A stretch of DNA of 64,000 nt from assembly GCA_000149265.1 (NCBI GenBank), contig CH003228.1, positions 1,405,693 through 1,469,692 of the forward strand, written 5' to 3'. This stretch comes from Ciona savignyi (taxonomy: Eukaryota; Chordata; Ascidiacea; Phlebobranchia; Cionidae). The translations under genes were made by a program, and so were the position numbers. Below the pieces are notes generated by a model. The model ran no database searches. It worked only from the letters and a program-made list of their open reading frames with translations, and had not been told where the DNA came from. Below, piece after piece: positions 1-12,723 of this stretch (positions are counted from its first letter, which is position 1; every line of letters starts with the position of its first letter).

Positions 1-318
1 TGAAAAAAGTGAGCAGAAGCTGAAGCGCCGCAGTAACAAATGAGGAGCTGGATTTCGTGGTTAAAGTTAAAAAATACCCTAAAATGAAATTTTTCAGGAA
101 AATTATTTTTCATAACATTTCAGGTGCAGAACTTACCAAGGCATATAAAATTTAATTGAATAAGGTGACAATAGTTTTTTTTACATTTTTAAACATCCGA
201 AGGACAATTATATAACTAACAGTGGAACATATTAATACAGTAGTTTTGTAGTTTGTTGACTTGTCTAACCCTTTTCAATGTCTAGTTTAGGACTCTCTTT
301 GTGCAAAAGAATGCTCCA
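1..318. other. 5' flank of MRS2
   Basis: AT-rich sequence upstream of the MRS2 start codon. I see no other gene, no clear TATA box and no repeat here. It presumably holds the promoter and 5' UTR, but nothing in the sequence marks the transcription start. Confidence 0.4.
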
Positions 319-3300
319 ATGTTCCACAAAAAAGTTCTTGCTTTACTGACGCAACCACAGCATTATTTTTCGATATGCTACCGCTGTTTACAATCAGGTG
401 AGCTATGTTATATATTCATATCTTTTATTCCTAATTAAATTTGGTTTGCTCAATGTTGTTCTTTCGCCAGTTTTGGCGGCTGCGTCCGCTATATTTATTA
501 AATTATATCTTTATTTTTAATGATAAGTTTTAACAACGCGTTAAATGAGTTTTAACTTTGTTCGTTTTTCCTTTTTTTCCTGTTCCTGTGTCGTGATTTT
601 ATTCCTTACTAAACTAAGCTGTACAGCATTTTTCGTTGTTAAGAGAATATAATCGTTTTAGTCAAATTGCAAATATCGATGAGAAGTATGCATTATTTAA
701 CAATAAATCCTATGTTTCATATAGGTCATAGGCAGTTCCTCTGAAAATTCAATGTACCAAGCAGTATATCACTAAGTGTTCCCAATTGGGGTAAGGGTGT
801 TATAGGGTACCGGTACACTGGATGTTACACTGTTTGGCTAGTGTGAAACATAGTGCAGCTCTACTCTCAAGCTTCCTTTCTCGTATTATTATTGCACACC
901 AGTGTTATTTTTAGTTTGAGAGAATACATATTAATATATAATGAGTACCGTAGTTATAGCTAAACCCTGTCCTTTATGTACATGTGGATAGTTTTTCTAT
1001 CTTTATTTTGTGATACTGTCAGAAAGTGTTATATCAGTGAAGAGAAAACCCTTTCACACAATGGCACTTTTTTATTTTTTTTATTTGAGTGTTGAAATGT
1101 AAGGAGTATAGTGACCTGGCTTGTAAGATTGTTGATAAAATTACGAAAAGTTTGATTGTGTCTTATGAAAAACAATTTGTTAATTTGTTGGGTACACACT
1201 TAATGTTTGCGCTCTTGGAACACTTTACAATTCATTGCGAGAACACTCAAAAAATGACATATTTTCAATATGGCTGTTGTACATTGTATGTGTAAGGGTC
1301 AAAGTAAGTGCTCTAAAAGCACATAGTGCTTCAAATAATATTTCTCGGGTCTTTAAACAAATAGTTTTGCTTGCAAAAGATTGTTTTTGAAAAAAATTGC
1401 TTGCGTCAAGAGATAATTCTCGCTCATGCTATTGCAATACATTTGTTATTAAACTGATATCACAAGCGAATCCTACTATAAGCCTTATTTTCTAGGATTG
1501 TGCACTCAATTATTGATATTGTGCAAGATCTGCATCATCTGCAATACTTAAGATAAGAATTTGTATTTTAGCCCTGTAAATGAGAAGTTTTTTGCGATGT
1601 TATCACACAGTCAATTGTCAAGTTTACCTTATGGGGCTTTTTCCCGAAAATGCCTTAACACAACCATGTATTTAAGGTGGGCTACCTGCAAGCCGGCGTC
1701 ATTGAGTCAACCGGACTTACTAGACTGGGACAGCATGGTTCTAGCTTATAGATTAATTGTATTAATTTAATCTAAAAAACATGCATCATTTATTTTTATA
1801 TTTTAACAGGTGGAATTCGTGGAAATAACAAGAGGGTTTTATCAAATAAAGTTCCAAAATTTAAAATTGTAAGTTTTAACCAACTAAAGTAAAAATATGG
1901 GTATAAATAGACTATAAATGTTGCTATAGATAAGACCCAAACCAAGATTGGTCACTTTTATTATCGAAAAAGGTACAGTACATATAATTATTTACTATGT
2001 TTTAAAAAAAAGCTTATGTTAAAAGTGCACAACAATTATCTTTATTTTAAACTATTTTTACAGTACTCTGTAGATTCAAATGGAATAAGAAGTCATTTTG
2101 GTAAGCCATTATCGGTCATATTGAAAAATAAGTTGTACTCACAATTTTTTTTATGTAAAAGTTAGCAACATCGGATTTTTTTTCAGAAATGTAAATTTAC
2201 ATAATGTAGATGTGCATAGACATATTACTTATAATAATAATGGGACAAGACAGAACATAAAATATAAAAAAGAAGTCCATGTTTTGTAATTTTCAGCGCC
2301 AAAAATTTTAAACATTTTTTTTTATTTATACTAAGCACCGGATGCAGGTGTGCTAATGTGCTGACCATTTTTTTACAGAAGTAACAAAGACATCATTGTA
2401 CCATGAGCTTGGGTTAACTGTACGAGATCTACGGTTTCAACATGTTAATATGATTGCTGTTCGTAACAAGAAAATCATTTTACGATTTCAGGTTAATACA
2501 TTCGAGTATAGTACCAGTACCTGAATATATACTAAAAATAACAAAGCCAATATTTTTAAATGTGTATTTTCACTTTATTGTGATGCCAATAATCAGGTTT
2601 AAATGTTTAAAAAGTTATTGATCGTTTAACAACCTTTTTTTTTTCTTTTCAGAACCTGAAGGCTATAATATGTACTGATGCAGTGTTGTTGGTTGACCCA
2701 CCATTTCACAACCATAGCGGATCAAAAAGTGAAATATCAACATTTTGGAATGAACTTCCATCATTGATAACTGGTTCTTCACTCTACACTTCAAATTTAC
2801 CACTTGAGTACAGAGTTTTGGAGGCTGTGTTTGCATATAATGTAAATTTCACTATTAGCCTTGTTAAATTTCCAATAACAAATATAAATTTTTATTCACA
2901 TGTTACTTTTGAAAAATGTGATGCACTATCTAGTTACATATATTTTGTTTTGGCCATAAGTTAATTTGCATCCAAGGAAAAACTATTATTTAAAAAGTTA
3001 TATTTTTTTCTGAATTTGATGTTCTATATAATACATAGAGTACCAGTACTTGTTTTATTGGTGGTTTTGCTTGATGTTCAAATCATTTCAAATTCTAATA
3101 TTTTTAGATATCTAGTTTAACAGCTACATTGTCCCAATTGGAGCCAAACATTCAAAAGTTGCTCACAACACTAACAGACCCAACTCAATTTGGTGTTGAT
3201 CGGTCTCTGGTGCATATTCTACTCGAAAACAGTACAAGGTATTTTTAAGGTTAAATAACATACCTAAATTACTCTTTATTAATGTAGACATGAAGATAGT

Positions 3301-5537
3301 TGGTGTAACTTGTTTAATGTATTGTTACAAAGCTTATGCATTACTTCAGACGATAAACAACCAGTGGTGAGATTCATATTGTGAACGCTTTTTGACAACA
3401 GACAAATTATAAGTATTGTTAAATTAATTATTGGTGTATCTCTTGTGGAACGTTACTATTAATTAGAAGATAATCACTCCACGTCAAAAATAAATATAAA
3501 AGAGGGGTGTATTTGTTTATAGTAGTCGGAGGTAGTATGCTATAACCATGATGGATTTTAAAATGTCAAGCCATTTTTATAACTAACAGGAAATTCCTGT
3601 TTACATTCATGAATACAATGCTTGTGATAAAATTATTTACGATTTGTTTCATGCTATTGTTAACAGTGCTTTTTTAATGGTGGCAACGGTGATTGTGTAT
3701 TGATTACTAAGTTAAAAACTGCAAAACTTTCTTTTTTAACACTTAAAATTACTCTTTTTTTTCTAGGTTAAATGCATTTGCAACAATAATTCGGGAGTTT
3801 TGCGCAACACTGGAAGAACTACTTGATATTGATGACGATATTCGTGATTTGTGCATCACTGTTGGGGAAGGAGAAAACAGGTAGTCTTTATAAGTTAGTT
3901 TAATACACAACCTTAGTGTGAGGTGTGCGGTTTTTTTTTTATATATTTAATTATCAACCCCCTTAAAGTGAATAGTAGTTTGCTAAATAATCATAATTGT
4001 CAAACATTGTACACTTGGCAGGTTTATGTAAGAGCACCAATACATATTTATTGCATATAACTGATTTATATAAATATATAAAGTTTATAAACATAAGTAT
4101 TTTGCAGTAAAATATCTACATGATTTTAACCAATGTGTCCACCTAGGTCAATGTACGATGCATTTATTTTCTCACCGTTTTCAAATAATAAAAATCGATC
4201 AATAACGAAGACAAAGGACTCACCTTCTAAACAAGTTGAAACTCAAAGAGAAATTCACCATAAATTTCGCATAAACCTGCAGGACGAAATGGAAACTTTA
4301 ATCGATACATTTTTAAGAAGTGTGAGTGGCAGTAGGTCTACTTAAATCCTCAATCTTACTTTATCAAATCATCAACCTAAACTTTTATGCATGAAAGCAG
4401 TCTATAGTGGTTTGAGTTTACCTACAGGGTGTAGAAACACTCTCATAACACGTTTAATTCTACATATCTTTGTGCTAACTTAACCTTATCATTAAATCAT
4501 AGAATGCATATTTTCGTAGTTTTGTTTGTTAATGAATAGTAAATTGTTTTTGTAATTCTTTCTATATTTACCTGTGCAATTTACCTGACCAGGGTGAAGA
4601 GATTGGAAATAAAGTTGCTGAACTTAAAGAGGCAATTGACAACTCCAACACTGCTATTCTTATTAACTTAGACAGGTAAAAACTGTTTTTCTCTTCCTTT
4701 CACAATTTTCCAAAAAGTTTGTAGGATTAACATCATGTTTAGGTAAAAACTAAAGACAACATACTTTTCTGTATAGTGATGTGTATTGTGTTCTAATATA
4801 TGATTGGCCAATTAAAATCAAAGTAAAGTTTTAATCTGATCTGCTCAATGCAATAATGTTAAAACAGAATTTTCGTCAGAAATTATTCCATGGGTTTGAC
4901 CATCCATTAGGAAACAAAAGATCATCTTATCATATTGTTCACACATGCATGCCACAAGCGTTATGCATAAAACTAAGACGGAATAAAATTAAAATGTGTT
5001 CCCTTTGGAATCGAAGGCAACCCATAATTAATGATTAAAATTAGTTGTTCTCAGTTTAAGCTATAAAGTTTATCATTTTATTTTCAGCCATCGTAATCTG
5101 CTTCTCCGGTTAGAATTACAACTGACAATGGGAATGTTCTCATGTACTTTATTTGGAATGTTTGGAATGGCTTTTGGAATGAATCTTGACTCTTCTTTCG
5201 AAGAGGTAATATTCTCTACATTTGCACTTCCAAATTTCATTCATGAATACTTCTAATACAGCAGCAACCATTGTGTTGCGAGCCATACAAATAAATTTCT
5301 ACAATATTATAAATTACTGGTTCTATGTTTGTTATTGGTGGATGGGGGTGTTTAAACAATTAATAATTAATTATTTATTTAAACTTATTTTATTCTAAGA
5401 ATCCGCTGGCATTTTGGGTTGTGTCGGGGGTGATGTTTGCGGGAGCCGGATTGAGTTGGAGATTGATGTTACGAAGATTAAGAGATGCACCACTACATGG
5501 GACATCTTCTGCAAATAAAGTAAATCTTTTGGTGTAG
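319..5537 (+). CDS. mrs2: Mitochondrial magnesium channel MRS2 (complete, 11 exons)
   Basis: Exons 319-397, 1810-1868, 2064-2100, 2379-2491, 2653-2841, 3108-3238, 3767-3880, 4147-4321, 4593-4675, 5088-5205, 5400-5537. All splice phases agree and give 411 aa, against about 440 in vertebrates. The first 26 residues (MFHKKVLALLTQ...) are basic and hydrophobic with no acidic residue, as expected of a mitochondrial presequence. The family signature is in exon 10: TMGMFSCTLFGMFGMAFGMN, with the CorA/MRS2 GMN selectivity motif at residues 357-359 closing TM1, followed by an acidic loop (DSSFEE) and TM2 in exon 11 (FWVVSGVMFAGAGLSWR). The upstream part has the RDLRFQH and LKAIICTD..LLVD segments and long helices typical of the matrix domain. 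Known role of the family: pentameric Mg2+ uptake across the inner mitochondrial membrane. A donor-like GTAAAT overlaps the end of exon 11, so the short C-terminal tail is the least certain part. Confidence 0.93.
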
Positions 5538-5680
5538 AGATAATAAGATGGAACTGCACTGATCCATTTTGTGGTTGTGTGATGGTAATTTAGTTGTAGC
5601 TTACAGGCCAGAAATTGCCAAGTTAATTATTTTATTTACAACATTCACCTCTTTAAAGCAGTTGTTTGCTGCATTAATTA

Positions 5681-5968
5681 GATAGGATAGGATATGTTTA
5701 CCCCCGTGAATGGGAAAACCAAGGGGGTTAACACACAGGCAATCGTCAGATCACCTCGCGCCCACCGTCGGGTTAACGGAGCCATTGCAGTGTGTTGTAT
5801 ATGATAGACACGTTCCTTCAAACTGGTAGAATCCATTATTAAGCTGGGTTTAGGCAATGTCCGTAAAGTGCCTTTCTCAAGGACAAAACCGACTAGCTAG
5901 TGACCAGCTTCGAACCTAAAACCTTTTGATTTAACTGCAACGACTAAACTGCCAGACTAACAGGTCGT
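5681..5968 (-). mobile_element. tRNA-derived SINE, full length
   Basis: On the minus strand it begins with the tRNA-like head (…TTAGTCTGGCAGTTTAGTCG…), then the body words CTAGCTAGTCGG and CCTTGAGAAAGG, and ends with the TATCC-type tail (GATAGGATAGGATA on the + strand). The same body recurs at 13269, 14031, 35999 and 41142. tRNA-derived SINEs are known from Ciona; identity with a named family was not tested. Confidence 0.8.
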
Positions 5969-6654
5969 ACAGATCAATGATTACCAGAGATAATGTTCTT
6001 CCAGTTAAAAGAATCTGAGTTTTCTTCGAGCTGTTCCACGGCGAACAAGGGCGGCGCCAATATCATGAAACATGATAAGCCTCAATTGAAAGACAATGCA
6101 ACACAATTCTATTTAAAAACCACCCTACATAATAATGATATTTCCAAGCCTCGAATGAAACCGCTTGGTTCCTCTGGTATTTTCTCTCAGTATGAAGAAA
6201 GAAACAAACGAAATATTCGCTTTTTGCATACTTTACCCTTCGCTTTGTGAATATTTTTTGTTTTGTTTTTTTAATTAGATTATTAATATATGAAGTGCGT
6301 GGTCACTGTGACAGTTCATCGAGTAAAATAAACTTAACCATCTACTTTGTATTGTTTTTTTAAACCGTATTTTGCCACAGCATGACATCAGAAGACTTAT
6401 TTGTTCCATTAGTTTTTGGTCAAGCTCGACAGAGTTTTATATGTAAATTGAGCTTTATCCCACTAACCACTTTTAAGAAAATTTGTAGGTCTAAAGCCGA
6501 TATTTCCAAAGCTGTCGCGAATAACAACCATCGATATAATCCGACCCAGTAGCTTGGTAGGTTTGCGTTTTCCCTTAGATTCAAAGAGTTCGAAACTGGT
6601 CTTTGCTATTTGGCTGTGGTATTGGAAGGGCACTGAGCAAACATCGACAACCCA

Positions 6655-6760
6655 GTGGAAAGATAGGTTCAACCATACACAACACACTGCGATAGCAACC
6701 CGAGCGTGTACCCAAGGTAATCTGACGATTGTCCGTGTGGTAATGCTTAAGGGGGATACA
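6655..6760 (+). mobile_element. Degenerate SINE fragment
   Basis: Contains ACACAACACACTGCGATAGC and GATTGTCCGTGTGGTAA, decayed versions of the central and 3' part of the SINE in this window. The tRNA-like head and the tail are missing. Confidence 0.55.
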
Positions 6761-8126
6761 ACGCATAGCATATTTTACTTTTTTTAAAGCTTAGTTTCGA
6801 ACCCATAATGGGTTCGTTGCTAAGACAGTTTTTTTGTAAATAACTCGACATATGAATTGGTCGCGTTTACTATTCGGGCCCTTGAACGCTTACAAACATA
6901 GCAATCGCTCCGGTAACCCGACGGCTAGGTAAATGATAAAAAGAGAAGGAGCAGCAGAATAAATGGAGAGGTGGATCCTGTGCTTGGTGTCAGGACTGGG
7001 GTCATAGTTTAGTTCTGGGATTGAGAATAGTCTTGGCATGGTTAGTACTAGCTTCTATATTTTCCTCCCCCCCCTTCCTTTTAGTGTTGCCCAGCCGCGA
7101 AAAACCCGTTAGGCATATATTATGCATTCGCAAGGTATAGGGATTAAGCAAACATATTCTATCTGATACTTTCAATTAAAACTTTTGCCACAACTATAAA
7201 AACACATACTTTAGCGATGTGTGATATATATGAATACACAATCTAATGAATTATGTTGTACGATAATATTAATCAATAAAAGAACAGGTATGCGTATATA
7301 GCAAGGGCACGTCGTGACACACCTTCCTTTCTGATTAAGTTGCAGGATGTTGTTTGGGGATTCACCTTGACGTCAATGGTGTCTATTTTTCAATGATCAA
7401 ACAAAACACTGACTATGTGAGATCAGACGAATAAGGTAATTATTTATTTATTGTTTGATATATTTTAAAGAGGTCACATCAAAGGTTATTAAAGGGGCAA
7501 CTACATTTCCCGGAGCGTACATGGGTAACAAGTTCGATTTTGTAACTTAGGGTCCTTTTCGTCTAGGTTTGCAGAAACACAAAACAGTAACAGCAAATCG
7601 GGTTGAAACATTCAAAAAACATTTTGAATAGTTGTATAGCTCGCTCTAGACATGCTTGAATCTAACACGGGCATATACTATTTAACTAAACATGCTATAG
7701 AAGTTTGGATTGTAAACTCAGGAACCCAACCGTTTCTACTGCCAGAAACTATTTAATCCGTGAATTAAATCTACCGATTGTTGTTTGTTTGCCTGACATA
7801 AATCTACTATCTTAATTAAAACCTAACAGTATTAAATAAAATGGTAGAAAAATCAGAATGTTATAAGTTTTATTAGATTCTATAATCTATACGTTATGTA
7901 AAACTATATTAACTGGAAATATATCGCAATTACGTAAGGGATGTTAGACAGTCAACTATTCAAAATACGATTTCCTATTTAACGTCCGTGGTAATAAGGC
8001 GAAAAATATTTAGAAAACAATAACTGTTATGATGCTCTTTAACATCAGCGTAAATGTTTTACGAAATGCAAAGAGAAAGGGAAGCTTTTGGGTAAGTATT
8101 ATTGTTCTTTACTGCCGGTTAGAGCT

Positions 8127-8133
8127 TATAAAA
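8127..8133 (+). promoter_or_regulatory. TATA box of WYDN gene 1
   Basis: TATAAAA 45 bp before the ATG, followed by the conserved AGATCAGTTTTAGT that probably holds the start site. The whole block is shared with the other two WYDN genes. Confidence 0.75.
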
Positions 8134-8177
8134 GCCAGATCAGTTTTAGTTGAACCACCAGACCCCGAAAAGGCACG

Positions 8178-9047
8178 ATGAGATACATTAGCACAGTGGT
8201 GGTTCTTAGCCTGTCTGTTGTTTTGGCTGTATCCAAATCCGTTAAGCCAGCAGCACAGGAGCAGCCTCACCAAGCAAGCAATGTGGCGCACAACAGTGCT
8301 ATGAACGAACATAGTTGGTATGACAATCATGGTTGGTATGACAACAAAGATCAACCTGCTGACAACCATGAGTGGTATGACAACAAGGACCGTCATGCTG
8401 ACAACCATGAGTGGTATGACAACAAGGACCGTCATGCTGACAACCATGAGTGGTATGACAATCATGAGTGGTATGACAACAAAGACCATGGTTCGCATGA
8501 CAACCATGAGTGGTATGACAACAAGGACCATGGTTCGCATGACAACCATGAGTGGTATGACAACAAGGACCATCATGCTGACAACCATGAGTGGTATGAC
8601 AATCATGAGTGGTATGACAACAAAGACCATGGTTCGCATGACAACCATGAGTGGTATGACAACAAGGACCATGGTTCGCATGACAACCATGAGTGGTATG
8701 ACAACAAGGACCATCGTTGGCATGACAACCATGAGTGGTATGACAACAAGGACCGTCATGCTGACAATCATGGTTGGTATGACAACAAAGACCATCATGC
8801 TGACAACCATGAGTGGTATGACAACAAGGACCGTCGTTGGCATGACAACCATGAGTGGTATGACAACAAAGATCAACCTGCTGACAATCATGGTTGGTAT
8901 GACAACAAAGATCAACCTGCTGACAATCATGGTTGGTATGACAACAAAGATCAACCTGCTGACAATCATGGTTGGTATGACAACATAGATCAAACTGCTG
9001 ACAATCATGGTTGGTATGACAACAAAGATATTGGAAGCCGAAAGTAA
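8178..9047 (+). CDS. Secreted WYDN-repeat protein 1 (289 aa)
   Basis: Single-exon gene. Residues 1-20 are a signal peptide (MRYISTVVVLSLSVVLAVSKS) nearly identical in the three paralogues, followed by a short non-repetitive segment with QEQP and SNVAHNSAM. The rest, from about residue 43, is a tandem array with about 21 WYDN cores. This copy differs from genes 2 and 3: most cores are HEWYDN, and spacers include KDRHAD, KDHGSHD and KDHRWHD as well as KDQPAD. The C-terminus is DIGSRK because the ATTTAA stop context of the paralogues is ATTGGAA here, so translation runs four codons further. There is no Cys and no dibasic site in the repeats. The composition (Trp, Tyr, His, Asp, Asn, Gly, Lys) would suit a structural, adhesive or metal-binding secreted protein, but that is inference; I recognise no family. 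Confidence 0.85.
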   Translation: MRYISTVVVLSLSVVLAVSKSVKPAAQEQPHQASNVAHNSAMNEHSWYDNHGWYDNKDQPADNHEWYDNKDRHADNHEWYDNKDRHADNHEWYDNHEWYDNKDHGSHDNHEWYDNKDHGSHDNHEWYDNKDHHADNHEWYDNHEWYDNKDHGSHDNHEWYDNKDHGSHDNHEWYDNKDHRWHDNHEWYDNKDRHADNHGWYDNKDHHADNHEWYDNKDRRWHDNHEWYDNKDQPADNHGWYDNKDQPADNHGWYDNKDQPADNHGWYDNIDQTADNHGWYDNKDIGSRK

Positions 9048-9084
9048 AATAATGGTAACTACAAATGATTAAGATAGTCATGTA

Positions 9085-9180
9085 TATCCATGTAAATAGG
9101 AGAGGGGGTGTGGGATTGTAACGTGGACAATCGTCAGATTATCTCTTGCCCACAGTTGGTTTCTTGGGCTATCCCGGTAC
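9085..9180 (-). mobile_element. Old SINE fragment in the 3' flank of WYDN gene 1
   Basis: GGACAATCGTCAGATTATCT and CCCACAGTTGGTTTC match the SINE body in minus orientation. The same fragment lies at the same distance behind genes 2 and 3, so it was present before the duplication. Confidence 0.65.
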
Positions 9181-9649
9181 ATCAAATAGGCCTACAACAA
9201 ATTCCTAAAACGCTGTATTTAGATCAATGTTCGTTATGTTATTTGCCAAATGAGCCAACCGACTAGCATAAAACTATAGGTCCACCATCTAAAAGATTGT
9301 TAAAATGTTGACCACACTAATGACTAAAATATGCAGTATTTGATCATGGTTTTTACTTGACAGACAGATTGAAGTCGGTTGCTCTAAATAAATTTATATT
9401 TCAGGAGAAATTTCACGATGCTTTTATGGAAATGGACGGAACGTACATTGACAACCCTCGATCTAGTTTTATTATTTTACTGTATACAGAGTTGCTAATC
9501 AAAAATAAAACAAATTGCAACAAACCAGTTTTTGTAAAACATCTCGTTCGGAAGGTATAGCATTTGCAAACCGCCGCCAGAAGCATGTTGTCGTAGATTT
9601 ACAAAAAAGGCTTTTGATATCGTGTTTATTATGGGTTTTTTTTTTCGTC

Positions 9650-10960
9650 AAACGCTTGACAGGCATGGCATGTCGCCCCGACATCTACCAGAAGAAATAA
9701 CGGAATCGCAATGAGACTTCGCCATATGTTAGACAACATGTTCTAGATGAACAGAAACCAAAATTTTGGGAGATAAAACCAGGGGAATTCCCATGGGACG
9801 TTAAAAACCAAAACGATATTTTTTTCTAAAAAATTCGCTTTTTTGGGCATAGCGCTTAAACGACAGCACCAATTTAAATCAGATTTGATGAAATGTAAGT
9901 GCATTAGTAACTGATTTAACACTAAGAAGAAATAAAAAAATTACTTAGGGAAATACCTTAAACAATAGGATTTTGTTCTCAAATCATGATTGTGACAAGC
10001 ACGCCATGTCGCCCCGACATCTACCAGAAGGAAAAATGGAATCGCAATGAAACTTTGGTATTTGTTAGACAACATGGTCTAGATATACAGAAATCAAAAT
10101 TTTGGGTGATAAATCCAGGGGAATTCCCCTGGGTCGTTACAAAACAAAACGGTATTTTTTCTAAAAAATTTGACTTTTTTGGCCATAGCGCTTAAACGGC
10201 TGTTACAATTAGAATCAGATTTTCTAAAATGTTAGTGCATTAGTCACTGATCACTTAGAAAAAATAAAAAAATATCTATAGGGAAATACTTTAAAAATAG
10301 GATTTTGTTCTTAAATCATGATTGTGACAAGCATGCCATGTCGCCCCGACATCTACCAAAAGTAGTAATGGAATCGCAGAAAAAAATTGACATTTGTAAG
10401 AGAACATGGTCTCGATATGCAGAAATCAAAATTTTGGGTAATGAATCTATGGGAATTCCCCTGGGACGTTAATATCCAAAAGGTTTTTTTTCCAATAAAT
10501 TAGCTTTTTGGGGCATATAGCGCTTAAACGGCTGCTCTAACTATATTTAGATTTGGTGAAATGTTAGACCATTAGACAGTATGTGCTAATTAAAAGAAGA
10601 AAAAACATTTACATAGGGTAATTACGTTAAAAACAAAGTTATGTTCCTGAATTAAGATTGTGACAGGCATGCCATATCGCACTGACATCTCCAACAAGGA
10701 GTCTACAAATCAGATTAAAACTTTAAGAATTGTTACATAACATGACCCACATAATATGTAAAAACAGAACTTATTTACTAAACCTAGGGGAATTCCCTGA
10801 TGCCATGAAAAACTAAATCGGGCTGTTTTGGCAATTTAGCTTCATTTCACTTCGGCACTTGAAACGACGGTTTAATTTAAAACATTTCTGGTGAAAATTT
10901 TCGTAAATTTAAGACGTTTATTCTTTTTTTAACTACATATGAAAAAGAAATTTGGTTTGA
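9650..10960. repeat. Four-copy tandem array, period about 335 bp
   Basis: The landmark ATGTCGCCCCGACATCTACC starts at 9670, 10006 and 10338, and recurs altered (ATATCGCACTGACATCT) at 10674, giving spacings of 336, 332 and 336 bp. Each unit also carries CAAAATTTTGGG, GGGGAATTCCC and GGCATAGCGCTTAAACG. Copies grow more divergent from left to right. The array is absent from units U2 and U3. No coding potential is visible. Confidence 0.9.
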
Positions 10961-12274
10961 TAACTGTGGGACCCATGCGTTTATGCTTGCAGAAACAAAC
11001 TACATAATCAGTGTATAAAATACAAGTTGTGGTTAGGGACCATGTAGTATAAATATATGGCATACAACATGTGTTTTACAAATAGTGGTGGTTAAACACG
11101 TGGTTGGCACTCTCTAGTTAAGGCGGTACCTTTGATCTTGTGGTTTATCTGAGCAGGCCGATTAGAAATTCTTGGTTCATTGCCAATAATATCAGCTGCG
11201 ACGACTCAAATGCGAATTAGAGGATGAAAACTGTCGATTCGGTTTATCAATGGCAAGTTTGTGCAAACACCATACACATAGTCATGAAAGTGAATAGGGG
11301 CCTTTTACAATCAAAATTAACTACTCGCAATACAAGTACCGTGGTTTTTCATCAGCTCGCATTCCGTTCTTTTTCGTTAAAATCGAAACCATGAAAACAA
11401 AAACTATATTCGGCTGCGTGTCTGTGCGCTAATAGTGATAATAGGTCAGTTATCCGATCCAATGTTCGGCTTTGGCACCGGCCCTTCTATACAGTTTACT
11501 CAATTTTTATGTTGTTTATTGTGGATTTTTTAAATTGTAGCAATTTGCAAAGAAATTGAATCGTTTTAATTCAAATAATTCTGGGACGTCGTGTTACCTA
11601 CTGTGTACCACACTGTCATATTGTTAAGAATTTCCGCCCAGAACAAATCTTAATCTCTTGGTCCGTTTCTGAGATTATAAAACATCTACTCGTATACAGC
11701 CTATGTCTATAACTATGTGACAATATGCCGTGTGTCGCTTGCTGCTTCTCTTCTGTTCAGAATAAATGCTTTCTGAGTGCTGTTTATGTATATCGTTGTG
11801 GAAGCTTCTTAGCTGATGTTGTCCTTAAAGTTCAAGTCAGATGCTGCGATACTTTATTTCCCGAGAAAGCTCGGTTGTGGTATAGTCCACCACAGCTGAG
11901 CGTCATGATTCGCCTGATGCCCAACAATTTTCTTTTTATTTAAATAAATGGAACAAATAAAATACGCCAATTAAATCTAACACAAAGTTAAAAAACACAA
12001 TTTTTGTTTTTAGAAACGAAAACGGCTGTAAATATTTAAATCACTCTATATTATAAATGTTTGTGGTTAGTCTTATGTGCGGTCAGAATAAATTACAACT
12101 TCAATACTACTGCTTTCTTTACTGCTAATAATCCAACTGAGGTTCCATAATAACACCTAAGTGAACAATAATAACCTCATGCATTGTGGCGTCACATAGC
12201 CATGGTAATTCGAAAAACACAACGTTTTAAAGTAGGTCAGGTTGCGCAATACAAAAACATACGCAAGAATTAAT
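10961..12274. other. Gene-free stretch in unit U1
   Basis: Beyond the interspersed repeat at its left end I see no gene. The open frame at 11725-11943 has no family resemblance and no clear splice sites. Confidence 0.4.
10975..11120 (+). repeat. Interspersed repeat, copy A
   Basis: The segment AGTGGTGGTTAAACACGTGG followed by TTGGCACTCTCTAGTT recurs inverted at 44090-44200 with clear similarity on its inner side (GCAGAAAC, ACCACGTG). Probably a decayed transposon end; no terminal repeats or target duplication could be fixed. Confidence 0.5.
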
Positions 12275-12723
12275 TTTATTCCAGTTTGTGACACCTTTCA
12301 TTTAACCTTGCAGAAAGTGGCCAGCCATCAATAGTCAGTACACAAAACCAACAGATAAATTAAAAGGAAAAGATTACCTGCCGACCAATCAATAGATCAT
12401 TATCCAGTTGGCAATTAAGTTCTGGAACAAAACGTGACAATCCACAATAATTCAAGGATATGACTGACGCTGATCTACTGCAAACATTGATGAACACTTC
12501 CATTCGGATACTTGCAATATTAAATAAAGGTCAATGGTTTTGTACACTAGACGATTTAACCCAAGCATAATTCCACCCCTTCGTTTGCCAAATACGGCCT
12601 TATGTGTGTGTTTTCTAAGTCTAAAGGCAAATAGTGGCCTTGGCTATCGCCCAGAGTGACGCGGTTATAAATATATTACGCGTGTTGGAATTTTCCACGT
12701 TCCCCTGGTTCAGCTTTTACATA

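Larger units (their letters stand above)
5538..7589. other. Intergenic stretch with SINE debris
   Basis: No convincing gene. It holds a full SINE (5681-5968), a degenerate SINE fragment (6655-6760), another short SINE-like scrap near 6895-6925 and a small hairpin with CGAACCCA/TGGGTTCG arms (6798-6816; arms extendable with CTTAG/CTAAG to about 16 bp with mismatches). The open frames at 5993-6250 and 6463-6787 lack splice support or family resemblance. Confidence 0.5.

Noticed and set aside
6463-6787. Overlapping open frames on both strands
   Set aside because: Partly within SINE-derived sequence; no family features or splice signals.
8109-9081. Long minus-strand and alternative-frame open frames over the WYDN repeats (also 15257-16178 and 19892-21917)
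   Set aside because: By-products of a stop-free repeat of 3n length; only the HGWYDN frame has a signal peptide, TATA promoter and conserved flanks.
11725-11943. 72-codon open frame
   Set aside because: No recognisable motif, promoter or splice context; chance is likely.
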